From: Ruegeria sp. R14_0
GTDB taxonomy: Bacteria; Pseudomonadota; Alphaproteobacteria; Rhodobacterales; Rhodobacteraceae
Reading direction: 5' to 3'
Length of the DNA: 64,000 nt
NCBI RefSeq assembly: GCF_017743975.1
Contig: NZ_JAGHRC010000003.1
Span: 434,001-498,000 of the forward strand
Numbering within the stretch: the first letter of the stretch is position 1; each line of letters begins with the position of its first letter. Positions 35,664 to 45,827 of the stretch are shown here, piece after piece. Position numbers and translations under genes: made by a program. The notes below the pieces were generated by a model that ran no database searches, was not told the origin of the DNA, and worked only from the letters and a program-made list of their open reading frames with translations.

Positions 35664-37730
35664 TTATAGACCAAGTGCCTTGCGCTGTTCCTCGGCAAAG
35701 CCCTGCACGATACGATCGGCTATCAAAGCCAGGATTGCCATCGCCGCACCGGCCGAGATGCCCAGACCCACATCCGCCTGTCCCAAGGCCAGATAGATCG
35801 ACTGACCCAGACCGGTCGTTCCGATCAGCGCCGCGATCACCAACATGGCAAAGGCATAGAGGATGGTCTGGTTCAGACCCAGCAGAATCGTCGGCGCGGC
35901 GTAAGGGGCACGAACATCGCGCATTATCTGCCACTCGGTCGCGCCGCTGGAGATTGCGGCTTCCATCATCTCGTCCGGGGTGTTGACCAGCCCATGTCGC
36001 GTGTATCGGATCATCGGAACGATCGCGTACGCGCAGATCGCCAGAAACGCCGAGAACTCACCAATCTGGAACACCATCAGAACCGGAATCAGGAAGACGA
36101 ACAGCGGGATCGTCTGCAGCATATCGCAGATCGGGCGCACGACTTTCCAAACCGGGGACCACACCGCGCTGGCCAAACCTATCAAACCTCCGACCACCGC
36201 ACAGGTGAACACCGCCGCACCGCTGAGGTACAGCGAGAGCAAAGCGCGCTCCCACAGTCCGGAAACCAGAATGGTGCAAAGAAGCCCAACCGACAGCGCC
36301 GCAAGACGCCAACCGCCCGCGACATAGCTGAGCGCGCCCACCGCAGTCAGGACAAAGGGCCAAGGTAGGTTCGATATTCCGGTCTCAAGCATGCCGATCA
36401 GAGTCAGGATGACCAAACCAGCGGTCAGTTGGCCGCGCCAAGCCATCAGACCTGCGACAGCACCGCCAAAAGCGAAAAGGCCATAGCTCATGCCAGACGT
36501 CCACTGAAAGCCCCAGGTAAAGGGCAATACCGCCTGGTCCAGGCCGATCCGCAACGGCAGCAGCACATAGAACAACGAGTTGTTCTTGAGCGCGTCCAAC
36601 CACGGCCCGTTCGCTTGGGTAAATGCGGTCAGGCCGCTATCGACAGCCTCGGCCACCGGGTCCAACAGGGTCAGTTCGGACGGGTTCGGCAGCCACGCCC
36701 AGAAGGCAGCGGTGAACAGCGCGGTGAACCCAAGCACAGCCCAGACGACGCGCCGGTCGTACTGTTTGCGCTCGGTCGCCAGCGTCCCGCTCATGCGGTC
36801 AATGACCACGGCAAAAACCACGATCACGAGACCGGCCATCAGTGACTCGCCAAACTGCGCCTTGCGCATGGTCAGCAGAACTTCCCACCCGATGTCATTG
36901 AATCCGCCAATCACAGCCGCGATGATCACCATCGACAAGGCCGCCATCAGGCACTGGTTCACGCCCACCATGATCTGCGTTGCTGCGGCGGGGATTTCGA
37001 CCTGAAACAACTGTTGAAACCGCGTGCCGCCGGACATGATCGCAGCTTCTTTGATCTCGGGCTCAACCCTCTCCAACCCCAGCATCACATTGCGCGCCAT
37101 TGGGGGCGCTGCATAGATGGCCGAGGCGATCAGACCCACAACAGGGCCAAAGCCAAACAGAAGCAAAAGCGGGGTCAGATAGGCAAAGGTCGGTACCGTT
37201 TGCATTATGTCCAGCACCGCCTGAACAAAGGACTTCACGCGCGGCACTTCGTTGGCGAGGATGCCAATTGTACCGCCGACAGTTAGCGCGACAGGGACAG
37301 AAACGGCGACCAGAGCCAGCGTGTTCATGCTTTCGGCCCAGTACCCTGACGCCAGTACGAAACACAGCCCAAAGAATCCCAGCGCTGCCATGGGCAGGCC
37401 ACCCAAATACCAGCCCAGCGCTGTGACCAGGCCGATCAGGATCGGCCAGGGCGTGCTGCCCAACAGAAAGTTGGCCCAGTTCATGGGATACGCCATCAGG
37501 TCGGAAAACAACCTCATCGCAGGTTTGATCCCGTTCAGAAACCAGTCGAGAAACGCACCAACCCACTGCGTCGCGGGCAGTTCCCATGCGGCTGGCCATT
37601 TGACCAGCCACGGGGCGACGCTTTCCAGAGCGAGGCAAAGCGCGCCGACCACCACCGTGATCAACGCGGCCTTGGCCCCAACCGTCAGCCGCAGGTCGCT
37701 TTGCGCGGGGATATCCGTGACGGCAGTCAT
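35664..37730 (-). CDS. Glycine betaine/proline ABC transporter, tandem-fused permease
   Basis: A 688-residue permease with two complete BPD_transp_1 units in one chain. The first has the EAA-type loop near residues 190-260 (PPMARNVMLGLERVEPEIKE). The second has it near residues 590-650 (RYTRHGLVNTPDEMMEAAIS). The usual ProW has one unit and dimerises; here both halves are encoded together. About 14 or more hydrophobic segments are visible. It overlaps the ATPase gene by 4 bp. Part of an osmoprotectant uptake operon with the two genes upstream. Confidence 0.9.
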   Translation of the reverse strand: MTAVTDIPAQSDLRLTVGAKAALITVVVGALCLALESVAPWLVKWPAAWELPATQWVGAFLDWFLNGIKPAMRLFSDLMAYPMNWANFLLGSTPWPILIGLVTALGWYLGGLPMAALGFFGLCFVLASGYWAESMNTLALVAVSVPVALTVGGTIGILANEVPRVKSFVQAVLDIMQTVPTFAYLTPLLLLFGFGPVVGLIASAIYAAPPMARNVMLGLERVEPEIKEAAIMSGGTRFQQLFQVEIPAAATQIMVGVNQCLMAALSMVIIAAVIGGFNDIGWEVLLTMRKAQFGESLMAGLVIVVFAVVIDRMSGTLATERKQYDRRVVWAVLGFTALFTAAFWAWLPNPSELTLLDPVAEAVDSGLTAFTQANGPWLDALKNNSLFYVLLPLRIGLDQAVLPFTWGFQWTSGMSYGLFAFGGAVAGLMAWRGQLTAGLVILTLIGMLETGISNLPWPFVLTAVGALSYVAGGWRLAALSVGLLCTILVSGLWERALLSLYLSGAAVFTCAVVGGLIGLASAVWSPVWKVVRPICDMLQTIPLFVFLIPVLMVFQIGEFSAFLAICAYAIVPMIRYTRHGLVNTPDEMMEAAISSGATEWQIMRDVRAPYAAPTILLGLNQTILYAFAMLVIAALIGTTGLGQSIYLALGQADVGLGISAGAAMAILALIADRIVQGFAEEQRKALGL

Positions 37731-38776
37731 GTTTCTTCCACCTGTAGCGCGGCCGCCAAATCAGAGGGATGAACTGTGCCAACAATGTTGCCAGCCTCAT
37801 CACGAACCGGCACGGGCTCATACAGCTCCATGCAATGCGCCAGTGCGGCGTCCAATGTCATCGAAGTCGTCAAACCCGGATCATCAGGGCCGCGTTCGGA
37901 TTCGTCGCGCATGACCGACGCGACCTTGGCGTGCTGACCTTTGGCCACGTCCTTCGAGAACTCGCGCACGTAGTCGTCAACCGGGCGCAGCACGATATCG
38001 GTCGGCGTACCGATCTGCACGATCTTACCGTCACGCATGATCGCGATGCGGTCCGCCAGTTTCAGTGCTTCTTGAATATCGTGCGTAATGAAGACGATGG
38101 ATTTCTTCAGCGTCGCCTGAATGCGCAGGAATTCGTCCTGCAACTGGCGACGGATCAAGGGATCGAGGGCCGAGAACGGTTCATCCAGAAACCAGATATC
38201 GGGGTTCACAGCCAAGGACCGCGCGATTCCCACCCGTTGGCGCTGACCACCGGAAAGCTGGCGCGGAAAGCTGTCCTCGCGACCGTCCAGACCGACCAGC
38301 GAGATCACCTCTTGCGCGCGTGCCAGACGTTCCTTTTTTCCCACGCCCTGAACGCGCAGCGGGTAGGCCACGTTTTCGGCGACGGTCATATGCGGAAACA
38401 GGCCGAAATGCTGGAACACCATGCCCAGCTTTTTGCGCCGCAGATCGGTCAGCGTTTTCTTGGATGCACCAACGACATTCTCACCATCGACCCGGATCTC
38501 TCCGCCAGTACCTGGCAACAGCTGTGAGATACAACGGATCAGCGTGGATTTGCCGGACCCGGACAACCCCATGATGACGAACAGCTCGCCCTCTTTCACG
38601 TCAAAATTGGCATCCTGAACGGCCGGAATGAACCCGTGTTCGCGCAGATCAGAGGCGGCCTTGTCTGCGTCATTCCCTGACCGAGACAGCGCGTCGGTCA
38701 GGGCCTTATCTGCGCCTTGGCCAAACACCTGCCAGAGATTCCGGCAGGCGATGGCTGGCGTATTCGCGTCAGTCAC
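37727..38776 (-). CDS. proV: Glycine betaine/proline ABC transporter, ATP-binding protein
   Basis: A 349-residue ATPase with Walker [15 protein letters not shown], signature [14 protein letters not shown] and Walker [14 protein letters not shown], then the H-loop [12 protein letters not shown]-terminal pair of CBS-like repeats ([20 protein letters not shown]) may sense ionic strength, as in OpuA. The N-terminal extension [20 protein letters not shown] is usual for ProV. It lies 10 bp after the binding-protein gene. Confidence 0.94.
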   Translation of the reverse strand: MTDANTPAIACRNLWQVFGQGADKALTDALSRSGNDADKAASDLREHGFIPAVQDANFDVKEGELFVIMGLSGSGKSTLIRCISQLLPGTGGEIRVDGENVVGASKKTLTDLRRKKLGMVFQHFGLFPHMTVAENVAYPLRVQGVGKKERLARAQEVISLVGLDGREDSFPRQLSGGQRQRVGIARSLAVNPDIWFLDEPFSALDPLIRRQLQDEFLRIQATLKKSIVFITHDIQEALKLADRIAIMRDGKIVQIGTPTDIVLRPVDDYVREFSKDVAKGQHAKVASVMRDESERGPDDPGLTTSMTLDAALAHCMELYEPVPVRDEAGNIVGTVHPSDLAAALQVEET

Positions 38777-38786
38777 TTAGGCGAAC

Positions 38787-39737
38787 TCACTGCGTTGCTG
38801 CGTCAACAACCGGACGCCACTTGTCTTCGTTCTCGGCCATCCATGCGGCGACAACCTCTTCGACCTGACCGCCGTCAACGTCGATTGCGCCCATCATCGG
38901 CTGTTGATCTTCAACCGCCAACTCAAAGTTCGAGAGGATTTCAAAGGCTGCAGGCCATTTGTCTTCCATGCCGCTCCAGCTGGCCTTGAAGATACGCGAC
39001 GGCGAGAAATCGCAATCGTTCACAGCGTTCGGGTTCGGACCCCATGCCGGGTCGTTAAAGCACGCCTCTTCACCGACCGGCAGGTCAACGAACTGAACGT
39101 CATAGGCCGACATCGCCCAATGCGGCTGCCAGAAGGTGATCAGCAAGGGCGATTTGCGCTCGGTCGAAGCGCGCAGTTCCGCGATCAGAGCCCCTTCGGA
39201 ACCCGCGGGAACAGCTTTGAACGGCAGCTCAAGCCCAACCATACGGTCGGCACCGGGCGTGCCCCAGTCGGCCGGATAGTCGACCAGACGACCGCCGGGC
39301 AGAGTTTCCGCAGTTGCAAAGACTTGCGCGCAATCCTTCAGGGCTTCCCAAGCGGGCAGGCCCGGGCACAGTTCGGCCACGTGCGCCGGATAGGCGATGC
39401 CTTCCTTGGCATCCAGACCCAGATCGCCGATCTCAACAACCGTGCCTTCTTCGATCTTCTTGGCATACTCATCTGATACGTTGGACGACCAGATTTCCAG
39501 CGTTGCAGTGATGTCGCCATCCGCAATCGCCTGGAACTGGTTCATCATACCGGCGGTGACAAATTCGACGTTGTAGCCCGCGGCCTTCAGCATCTCGCCC
39601 GCGACGTGGGTCGTCACGTGCTGACCGGTCCATTCGTTGATCGCCAGTTTGATCGGCTCGTCCACGGCGCCCATATCGGCGGCATAGGCTGAGCCGGCTA
39701 CCGTCATCGCCAACAGGCTGACACTGAGTTTTTTCAT
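38787..39737 (-). CDS. proX: Glycine betaine/proline ABC transporter, substrate-binding protein
   Basis: A 316-residue periplasmic protein. The signal peptide MKKLSVSLLAMTVAGSAYA is followed by an OpuAC domain with LAINEWTGQHVTTHVAGEML, the aromatic-rich ligand regions (LEIWSSN, FWQPHWAMSAYD) and a paired Cys arrangement (EACFNDPAW...VNDCDF). Start choice: GGGAG lies 7 bases before ATG 39737 but only 1 base before the in-frame ATG at 39743, so 39737 is preferred. A much longer open frame upstream to 40223 has no coding character. Confidence 0.94.
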   Translation of the reverse strand: MKKLSVSLLAMTVAGSAYAADMGAVDEPIKLAINEWTGQHVTTHVAGEMLKAAGYNVEFVTAGMMNQFQAIADGDITATLEIWSSNVSDEYAKKIEEGTVVEIGDLGLDAKEGIAYPAHVAELCPGLPAWEALKDCAQVFATAETLPGGRLVDYPADWGTPGADRMVGLELPFKAVPAGSEGALIAELRASTERKSPLLITFWQPHWAMSAYDVQFVDLPVGEEACFNDPAWGPNPNAVNDCDFSPSRIFKASWSGMEDKWPAAFEILSNFELAVEDQQPMMGAIDVDGGQVEEVVAAWMAENEDKWRPVVDAATQ

Positions 39738-40154
39738 CGACATTCTCCCTGTCTTTTCTTTTCGTCGCCCTGCCCGGTGCAGTCTTTTGCACCGAAACGT
39801 GTGTCGGACGACATTACCATGTCGCAACATGCACAATTTTGGCCGCGAAAGGAAAGTGAACAGTTCGACTCCGGGCCGGATTTTTCGCCCAGAACCAAGC
39901 TGCAAGTCCCTACCTGTCGCAACCAGCATAACGCCCGCCCGTTTGTTTTTTGACTGTCTTTGCGGCCGGACGTTGATTGACGAGTCAATCACAAACCCGA
40001 ATCCCCTGTTTTGTCGAGCTTTTCTTTCACCAAACCCGGTTTTTTCTTCCCCGCGCCTGTCTTCGCAGCGCATCTGCTCTCGAAACGCTACTGCCGTTTG
40101 AGACCTTGTAAACCGGCCTTTATCAGGCAAACCTGCTGGCGAAGGAGGAAACAT
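39738..40154. other. Divergent control region between the betaine transporter and tag
   Basis: A 417-bp region without a gene. It holds a BetI-like dyad at 39974-39991 and a second inverted repeat at 39818-39831 (CATGT-CGCA-ACATG), the latter close to the likely proX promoter. An ORF-like run on both strands is a composition effect. Confidence 0.55.
39974..39991. promoter_or_regulatory. BetI-like TetR-family operator
   Basis: A perfect dyad TGATTGA-CGAG-TCAATCA (the 7-bp arms extend inward to 8 bp). From memory, the BetI box is TGATTGA-ACGT-TCAATCA, with the same arms and spacing. The location upstream of a glycine betaine transporter fits a choline/betaine regulator acting in trans; no betI gene is in the window. 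Confidence 0.55.
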
Positions 40155-40817
40155 ATGCGCCATTTTGATGAGGTTTTTGAGATAGCGGCCGACCGCCATG
40201 GTGGCACAGCGGCATTGGAGCAAAAACTAAGCAAACCCAAAAGCTTAGACGAACTGGCTGCCATATCGGATGACCGCTGGCTGTCGATCATCACAAAAAC
40301 CATCTTTCAGGCCGGGTTCAACTGGAAGGTCATCGAGAACAAATGGGACGGTTTCGAAGTTGCATTTGATGGGTTTGACGTGGGGCGTTGCGCCTTCATG
40401 GATGACGAAAAATTCGATGCCCTGCTGCAGGACACGCGCATCGTGCGCAACGGGACCAAGATTGCAGCTGTTCGCGACAATGCCGCTTTTCTGCTGGAAC
40501 TGCGCGAAGAAGGCGGCGCGGGTCGGGTGCTTGGGGGCTGGCCCTCGACAGACTATGTCGGACTGCTGGCAATGCTGGGCAAACGCGGCTCACGCTTGGG
40601 TGGTACATCGGCACAATATGCCATGCGATTTGCCGGGCGTGACAGCTTCATTCTTTCGCAAGACGTCACGGCGCGTTTGATTGCCGAAGGCGTTGTCGAC
40701 AAAGCGCCGACTTCGAAAAAGGCAATGGCAGCGGTGCAAGACGCATTCAACACATGGATGGACCAATCAGCGCGATCGCTCACAGAAATAAGCCGCGTTT
40801 TGGCAATGAGCGTTTGA
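40155..40817 (+). CDS. DNA-3-methyladenine glycosylase I-type protein
   Basis: A 220-residue HhH-GPD-like glycosylase of the Tag family, which removes alkylated adenine from DNA. Visible regions are WLSIITKTIFQAGFNWKVIE (the Tag-type substrate-pocket region), ALLQDTRIVRNGTKIAAVRD and GGTSAQYAMRFAGRDSFILS. The SD GGAGG lies 6-7 bases before ATG 40155; earlier in-frame starts have none. It is divergent from the betaine transporter. Confidence 0.85.
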   Translation: MRHFDEVFEIAADRHGGTAALEQKLSKPKSLDELAAISDDRWLSIITKTIFQAGFNWKVIENKWDGFEVAFDGFDVGRCAFMDDEKFDALLQDTRIVRNGTKIAAVRDNAAFLLELREEGGAGRVLGGWPSTDYVGLLAMLGKRGSRLGGTSAQYAMRFAGRDSFILSQDVTARLIAEGVVDKAPTSKKAMAAVQDAFNTWMDQSARSLTEISRVLAMSV

Positions 40818-40858
40818 TAACGGCTTGCAGCGCGGGCGCTTCGCATTAGGGTTTGCTC

Positions 40859-41551
40859 ATGGCAGTCCGCATTTTGATGACGCTACTTCTTTTGATTGCA
40901 GCCTGTGGTCGTCCGTTGACCGATCAGGAACGCGCCTTTGCAAGCGCCGTGCAGGGTGAGACGCTCAACCTGGATCGCGTGCGTTTGGTCGAAGGCGCCC
41001 CAGTTGTGCCGATTACTTTCTACCGCAAAGATCGGCCCCGTCTGGCCTGCCGCGAGCGCATTCTGCCGCCGACCGAAGAGGGCGTCGTGACTGCAAAGCC
41101 CGCCGCGGTTGCCTTGTTCAACAAGGTTTATTTCACCAAAGACTGGTACCTTGAGGACTATATGTCCGACTTCCCGGATCAGATGGATCTGATTGCCGCG
41201 ATGTTGCTGGCGCATGAGTTGACCCATGTCTGGCAGTGGCAGAACCGCGAGGTCACCGGCTATCACCCCTTACGCGCCGCGGCTGAACATGGCGGGCAAA
41301 AAGACCCCTACTTGTTTGACCTGGACACATCGCCTGACTTTCTGTCCTACGGGTTCGAGCAACAAGGCGCGATCGTAGAAGAGTATGTGTGCTGTCGCGC
41401 GCTCGACCCGACTGCACCGCGGACACAACGCCTTCACGACATGCTGGGCGAGCATTTCGACCTGTCCCCCCTGCCCGGCGCGCAACGCGAACGCGCCGTT
41501 GTCATCCCGTGGAGCGGGGCAAAGGTCGAAGGAATTTGCCGCCAGGGCTAA
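40859..41551 (+). CDS. Lipoprotein with HELTH metalloprotease-like motif
   Basis: A 230-residue protein with signal and lipobox (ILMTLLLLIAAC). The motif AHELTHVWQWQNREV is a short zinc-metallopeptidase-type HExxH, followed by two acidic stretches and paired cysteines (EEYVCCRA). The family resembles DUF4157-like domains, where the motif may be structural or catalytic; activity is not known. ATG 40859 is chosen, with AGGG upstream; a TTG two codons earlier is possible. It ends 3 bp from the convergent cytochrome gene. Confidence 0.72.
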   Translation: MAVRILMTLLLLIAACGRPLTDQERAFASAVQGETLNLDRVRLVEGAPVVPITFYRKDRPRLACRERILPPTEEGVVTAKPAAVALFNKVYFTKDWYLEDYMSDFPDQMDLIAAMLLAHELTHVWQWQNREVTGYHPLRAAAEHGGQKDPYLFDLDTSPDFLSYGFEQQGAIVEEYVCCRALDPTAPRTQRLHDMLGEHFDLSPLPGAQRERAVVIPWSGAKVEGICRQG

Positions 41552-41554
41552 GGC

Positions 41555-41953
41555 CTACTGAAGCGTCTGCAGATACGCCACCAGATCCACAATCGGCTGG
41601 CTGGTCAGGATCGGCTGGCCGTCCGGTGTTTTCATTGAGGTATCCTGCCCCTCAAAGTAGGGCCCGTAGACCGGCATCGGGCTGCCATGGCTGACCAAAG
41701 GATCCCGCCCGTCGATGCGCGCCACGACGCGAGCGGTTGGGAACACACCATCTTCCGAGGCCAATTGCGTCAGATCAGTGGGTTGTATCACCAACACGCC
41801 AGCCATCGGGCCATGCCCGGTTGCCTCGATCCCGTGGCATGTCGCGCAATAGTGTTGATACAACTCGGCCCCGGTTTCAACATTTTGCCCCACGGCCTGA
41901 GACGCCAACGCCGCAACGCCTGCGCAAACGGCTCCGAACATCGGTCTGATCAT
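41555..41953 (-). CDS. Cytochrome c family protein
   Basis: A 132-residue periplasmic protein. The signal peptide ends near ASQAVGQ, then there is one haem c site CATCH (in LYQHYCATCHGIEATG) and a possible axial Met (SHGSPMPVYG), a class I-type layout. The redox partner is unknown. Confidence 0.92.
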   Translation of the reverse strand: MIRPMFGAVCAGVAALASQAVGQNVETGAELYQHYCATCHGIEATGHGPMAGVLVIQPTDLTQLASEDGVFPTARVVARIDGRDPLVSHGSPMPVYGPYFEGQDTSMKTPDGQPILTSQPIVDLVAYLQTLQ

Positions 41954-42044
41954 CGCATCCTCCTGTCACGATTGACATTTGCAGGCTTGCTCGACGGCCA
42001 GCTTGGCGCAATGATCCAGATCAACGAAGGCGGAGGTACGGGCC

Positions 42045-42482
42045 ATGACACAATATGCAGCCATTATGCTGGCAGCCGGGATCGGTGTCCCAATCCTGGC
42101 GGCCTTGAACGCGGCACTGGGCAAGCTGATCGGATCGCCAACGACCGCCGCTGTGATCCTGTTCGCGATTGCCTTTGCCGCGTCAGCTTTGGTGATGCTG
42201 TTGTTCCCCGGGTTCGAAGCTTTGTCCAAGGTCGCGCAGGCCCCGAAACACCTGCTGTTGGCTGGGGTTCTGATCGCGTTCTACGTTCTTTCGATCACCC
42301 ACGTCGCTCCGCATTTCGGGGTCGGGAACGCGGTGTTCTTTGTGCTGCTGGGACAGTTGATCAGCACCGCGGCCATTGACCATTTCGGTCTGTTCGGCGC
42401 GCAGGTGACGCCGCTGACATTGATACGCGCCGGAGGCATTGCCGTGATGGCCGTTGGCGTCGCCATCACTCAACTGGCTTGA
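42045..42482 (+). CDS. DMT-superfamily permease, YdcZ/DUF606 type
   Basis: A 145-residue protein with five hydrophobic segments, starting [20 protein letters not shown]. It contains [20 protein letters not shown] and [19 protein letters not shown], matching the short DUF606 (YdcZ) branch of the drug/metabolite transporter superfamily. The substrate is unknown. Its 3' end overlaps the convergent lolD by 17 bp. Confidence 0.88.
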   Translation: MTQYAAIMLAAGIGVPILAALNAALGKLIGSPTTAAVILFAIAFAASALVMLLFPGFEALSKVAQAPKHLLLAGVLIAFYVLSITHVAPHFGVGNAVFFVLLGQLISTAAIDHFGLFGAQVTPLTLIRAGGIAVMAVGVAITQLA

Positions 42483-43152
42483 GAACCCCTGCCTCCAGCC
42501 GCAGCTTTCGGTCCATCCGCGCGGCCAGATCCATGTTATGCGTGGCAATCAGGGCCGAGAGCCCATCATCCCTTACCAGCGCCATCAAGGCGTCAAAGAC
42601 CTGATCCGAGGTTTCGGGATCCAGATTGCCGGTTGGCTCGTCCGCCAGCAAAACACGCGGTTTATTGGCCAAAGCGCGGCAGAAGGCGACGCGTTGTTGT
42701 TCGCCACCAGACAAGGCGGCAGGGCGGTGATCAGCACGCGCAGCGACGCCAACGCGATCCAGCAAAGTCATCGCCCTGTCCTGCGCTGCTTTCTCGGAAA
42801 CACCATTGGCCAGTTGCGGCAGGGTGATGTTTTCTAACGCAGTGAATTCAGGCAGCAGGTGGTGGAACTGGTAGACAAAGCCCACATCCTGCCGACGCAA
42901 AGCAGTGCGGGTCCGGTCGCCCTTGCCTGCCACGTTCTGACCGGCGATTTCGACCGACCCGTCATCCGGCCTGTCCAGCAGGCCAGCAATATGCAGCAAT
43001 GTTGATTTGCCTGCACCTGAGGGCGCGACGAGCGCAACAGCCTCACCGGCCCGCAGTTCAAGATCGACGCCGCGCAATACCTGAACTTCTCCGGGTGTGC
43101 CTTTCAGATAGGTCTTGGTCAGACCATCCAGCCGCATGGTAACGTCATTCAT
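42466..43152 (-). CDS. lolD: Lipoprotein-releasing ABC transporter, ATP-binding protein
   Basis: A 228-residue ATPase of the LolCDE system, which extracts outer-membrane lipoproteins from the inner membrane for LolA. Walker [16 protein letters not shown], signature [14 protein letters not shown], Walker [15 protein letters not shown] and the LolD-typical [13 protein letters not shown]-loop are present. ATG 43152 ([10 protein letters not shown]) overlaps the lolC stop by 8 bp. The longer start at 43167 is not needed. Confidence 0.94.
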   Translation of the reverse strand: MNDVTMRLDGLTKTYLKGTPGEVQVLRGVDLELRAGEAVALVAPSGAGKSTLLHIAGLLDRPDDGSVEIAGQNVAGKGDRTRTALRRQDVGFVYQFHHLLPEFTALENITLPQLANGVSEKAAQDRAMTLLDRVGVAARADHRPAALSGGEQQRVAFCRALANKPRVLLADEPTGNLDPETSDQVFDALMALVRDDGLSALIATHNMDLAARMDRKLRLEAGVLKPVE

Positions 43153-44440
43153 AGCGCAGCGCCTCAACCGGGTTCAGCCGCGCCGCGCGGCGGGCGGGAA
43201 AATAGGTCACGATGAAAGACAACCCCAATGACAAGCCAATCGCCTTGAGCACATCCGACAGGTGCAACTCGGCCGGCAGTGAATAGATGCCGCGAATGGA
43301 CGGGTCCCAGACGCCGCCGCCCATCACGTAATTCACAAACGAGAAGATCGGATCGATATAGATCGCAAACAAGCAGCCCAGGATCACGCCCATTGCGGTG
43401 CCAATGATCCCGGTGAATGCCCCGCAGATGAAAAACACTCGCAGAACCGAACCCTCGCTCAGACCAATGGTGCGCAGGATACCGATGTCGCGGCCTTTGT
43501 TTTTGACCAGCATGATCAAGCCGGACACGATGTTCATCGCCGCGATCAGGACAAGGATCGACAGGATGATGAACATCACGTTGTCCTCGACCTCCAGCGC
43601 ACGCAGAAAGCCTCCGGATGCATCCTGCCACGTCCAGATTTGGCTGCGCTCACCTGCTGCCTCAAGGATCGGGATGAGGATCGGCGTCAGTTCTTCTGGT
43701 CGCTCAACCATTACTTCGATTTCGTCGGCCACACCTTCGCGGTTGAAGAAGCTCTGAGCTTGCTCGAAGGGCATGTAGACGCGGGTGCGGTCGATGTCAT
43801 ACCGACCGGCCGAGAACACGTAGACCACGCGATAAGCATTCACCCTCGGCGACGTCCCAAAAGCGGTCTTTACTCCATTTGGCGAGGTGAGCTTCACTGT
43901 ATCGCCCACCGTGGCACCGATGCTACGCGCCACGCCCGAACCGATGGCGATCACGTCCTCGCCATCCTGGAATTCGGCCAGATCACCAACCGCCTGTTCG
44001 CTTTCCGCCACGCCGGGCAGATCGCGCAGGTCATCCGGGCGGATGCCAAAGACCTCAACCCCGCTGCTGCGGTCGCGATTTGTGATCAGTACCTGCCCCT
44101 TAACCAACGGAGCCGCGCGTTCGACGCCCGGCACTTGCGCAATGCGTGCAGTCCTTTCGTCGTAATCAGAAATCTGGCGGATCAAGTTGCCCTGTCCGTC
44201 GAACTCTCCGGCGGAATAGACGGTCACATGCGCGTTGGCCCCCAGAATAGTTCCCACAAACTCGGCCCGAAAACCCGAGCGTACGGCCAGCGTGGCAATC
44301 AACGCAAAGACAGCCAAGGTGATACCGATCAGCGAGATCCATGTCATCACGCTGACGCCGCCCTCGGCACGGCGCGCGCGCAGGTAACGCCAGGCGATTT
44401 TCCATTCAAAAGGGGCAAAGGGCGGGGGTGTTTTGGCCAT
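43145..44440 (-). CDS. lolC: Lipoprotein-releasing ABC transporter, permease (LolC/LolE)
   Basis: A 431-residue permease. An N-terminal segment ([21 protein letters not shown]) is followed by one membrane helix, a periplasmic domain of about 220 residues, and three C-terminal helices ([20 protein letters not shown] and others). It ends with the FtsX-type [17 protein letters not shown] motif. Only one LolC/E-type permease is encoded here, as is common in alphaproteobacteria where it works as a homodimer. GGAG precedes the ATG. It overlaps lolD and should be co-transcribed. Confidence 0.93.
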   Translation of the reverse strand: MAKTPPPFAPFEWKIAWRYLRARRAEGGVSVMTWISLIGITLAVFALIATLAVRSGFRAEFVGTILGANAHVTVYSAGEFDGQGNLIRQISDYDERTARIAQVPGVERAAPLVKGQVLITNRDRSSGVEVFGIRPDDLRDLPGVAESEQAVGDLAEFQDGEDVIAIGSGVARSIGATVGDTVKLTSPNGVKTAFGTSPRVNAYRVVYVFSAGRYDIDRTRVYMPFEQAQSFFNREGVADEIEVMVERPEELTPILIPILEAAGERSQIWTWQDASGGFLRALEVEDNVMFIILSILVLIAAMNIVSGLIMLVKNKGRDIGILRTIGLSEGSVLRVFFICGAFTGIIGTAMGVILGCLFAIYIDPIFSFVNYVMGGGVWDPSIRGIYSLPAELHLSDVLKAIGLSLGLSFIVTYFPARRAARLNPVEALRYE

Positions 44441-44504
44441 GCCTGCTCCGGTTCGTTGGTTGTCGCGACCCTTTCGGCATTTCGCCGGATGGTCAACCCG
44501 GTTG

Positions 44505-45491
44505 TCAGCCCGTCAGGCTGGCCGTGCGGTTCAGCACCTGTTCAGCGTGTGACCGATCACATATGCCACGGTGTTCCAACTCGGCAAAGACGCGGTCGCG
44601 CAGATTGACCGGCAACTTCGACAAGGCCCGGTTATGTAGGCCCAATGTCAGAGCCGCCGGGTCTTCCAACATGGCCAGCTGCGTCTCGACCACCTCGGGC
44701 GAATAAGACGGCCAAATCCCGATATTGCATTGCGCTTTGTCTTCGAACCAAGGCGCATAACCTTCCGACGATTTCAGGCAAAAGGCATTCATCAGCATGA
44801 ACTCGGACGGCCGCCTGCGCGACCCGAATAATGACTGGACCGAGCCATAGAGCGCGTTGATCTCATCCAGCAGGGCCAAAACCAGCGAACGTCGCACCGC
44901 GAAAGGTGTCGAAAACGTCGTCGTACGCAGACCGCTCAGATTGACCTGAGGCGCACCCAACGCATCTAGACTTTGAAGCAACCAATTGCGGTGAAACTCG
45001 CTTTCGACGTTGATGAACGCCATGCGCGCCGCGCCGCTATCCGCGAAAAACTCGGACCCGTCAAAGCTGCGCAGAAAAAGGTTCTTAGTGTCCAGGATCA
45101 CCATGTTCTCTGTGGCCGCGACCCGCGCAGCACCCAGTTTGAGCACTTGCTGACTTCGATAACCGTTGGTCCCGCGCCAACCGTGTTTGCGCGCTCCGGG
45201 GATACGAAAGCGGTTTTCGATCAGAACCCGGTCTGAGAAAGACCGGCGCGCGTATTGACCGGGCTGCAACAACAGCTCATCCCCGCCTACCACCTGAACC
45301 TTCTGCCGATGCGGCCCATAAGCATTCAGAATGGGCTCGATCTGCGTCCGCAGCCTGTCTTCGTCGGAATCGTTCAGGATCACGTGGATCGAACCAACTT
45401 GGTCGGGGTCAACAAAACGGGCAAAGGAAAGCGCCTGAAGTTCCAGCAGAGGGAAGTCCTTGGAAAACACGACCGTTGCGAAGCTCAGCAA
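44505..45491 (-). CDS. DUF6492 family protein (glycosyltransferase-like)
   Basis: A 328-residue protein starting MLSFATVVFSKDFPLLELQA. It contains KVQVVGGDELLL, NGYRSQQVLKLGAARVAATE, ENMVILDTKNLFLR (a DxD-like turn) and SSEGYAPWFEDKAQCNIGIW. The layout (nucleotide-type beta strands followed by an acidic pair) suggests a sugar transferase, but activity is unproven. The start is TTG, with AAAGGG about 8 bases upstream. It lies 64 bp upstream of lolC. Confidence 0.75.
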   Translation of the reverse strand: MLSFATVVFSKDFPLLELQALSFARFVDPDQVGSIHVILNDSDEDRLRTQIEPILNAYGPHRQKVQVVGGDELLLQPGQYARRSFSDRVLIENRFRIPGARKHGWRGTNGYRSQQVLKLGAARVAATENMVILDTKNLFLRSFDGSEFFADSGAARMAFINVESEFHRNWLLQSLDALGAPQVNLSGLRTTTFSTPFAVRRSLVLALLDEINALYGSVQSLFGSRRRPSEFMLMNAFCLKSSEGYAPWFEDKAQCNIGIWPSYSPEVVETQLAMLEDPAALTLGLHNRALSKLPVNLRDRVFAELEHRGICDRSHAEQVLNRTASLTG

Positions 45492-45779
45492 ATCAAGGAC
45501 CCTTTCTTAGTTTTGGGTCGTGTATCAGCAAAACCCGACCTGTCCAATTCGCGGCAAGCAACGCAGATGATGCGAATCAGTCTGATCTTTCCAAAAGGGG
45601 GACTCGGGCTATAGGTGTCTACATAACCTCGAAATACACCACTGGTTGTGACGCAATTCACAGACAACCCCGCATTGTTTCAGGTATGAAGTCAATGTGA
45701 GCATGGCGAGGCAAACTGAACTCAAAATGCAACATTCGAAACGCAACTTTATTTCGCGTTTTGCTTATTTTTAGAAACT
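45492..45779. other. Intergenic region between two divergent genes
   Basis: About 290 bp with no gene; the left part is GC-rich and the right part is AT-rich. Apart from the promoter beginning at 45780 I see nothing that can be named. Confidence 0.4.
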
Positions 45780-45808
45780 TTGTCACCCTGATTGTGGGGG
45801 AATACATT
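45780..45808 (+). promoter_or_regulatory. Promoter of the 45828 gene
   Basis: TTGTCA (45780-45785), 17-bp spacer, TACATT (45803-45808), giving a start near 45815 and a leader of only about 13 bases, so the SD-like GGGGG lies at the very 5' end of the mRNA. Confidence 0.55.
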
Positions 45809-45827
45809 TTTAGAGCGGGGGTCGCTC

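Noticed and set aside
38787..40223. Long form of the betaine-binding protein starting at 40223
   Set aside because: The extension has no signal peptide and no homology-like composition. A clear signal peptide with a well-placed SD starts at 39737.
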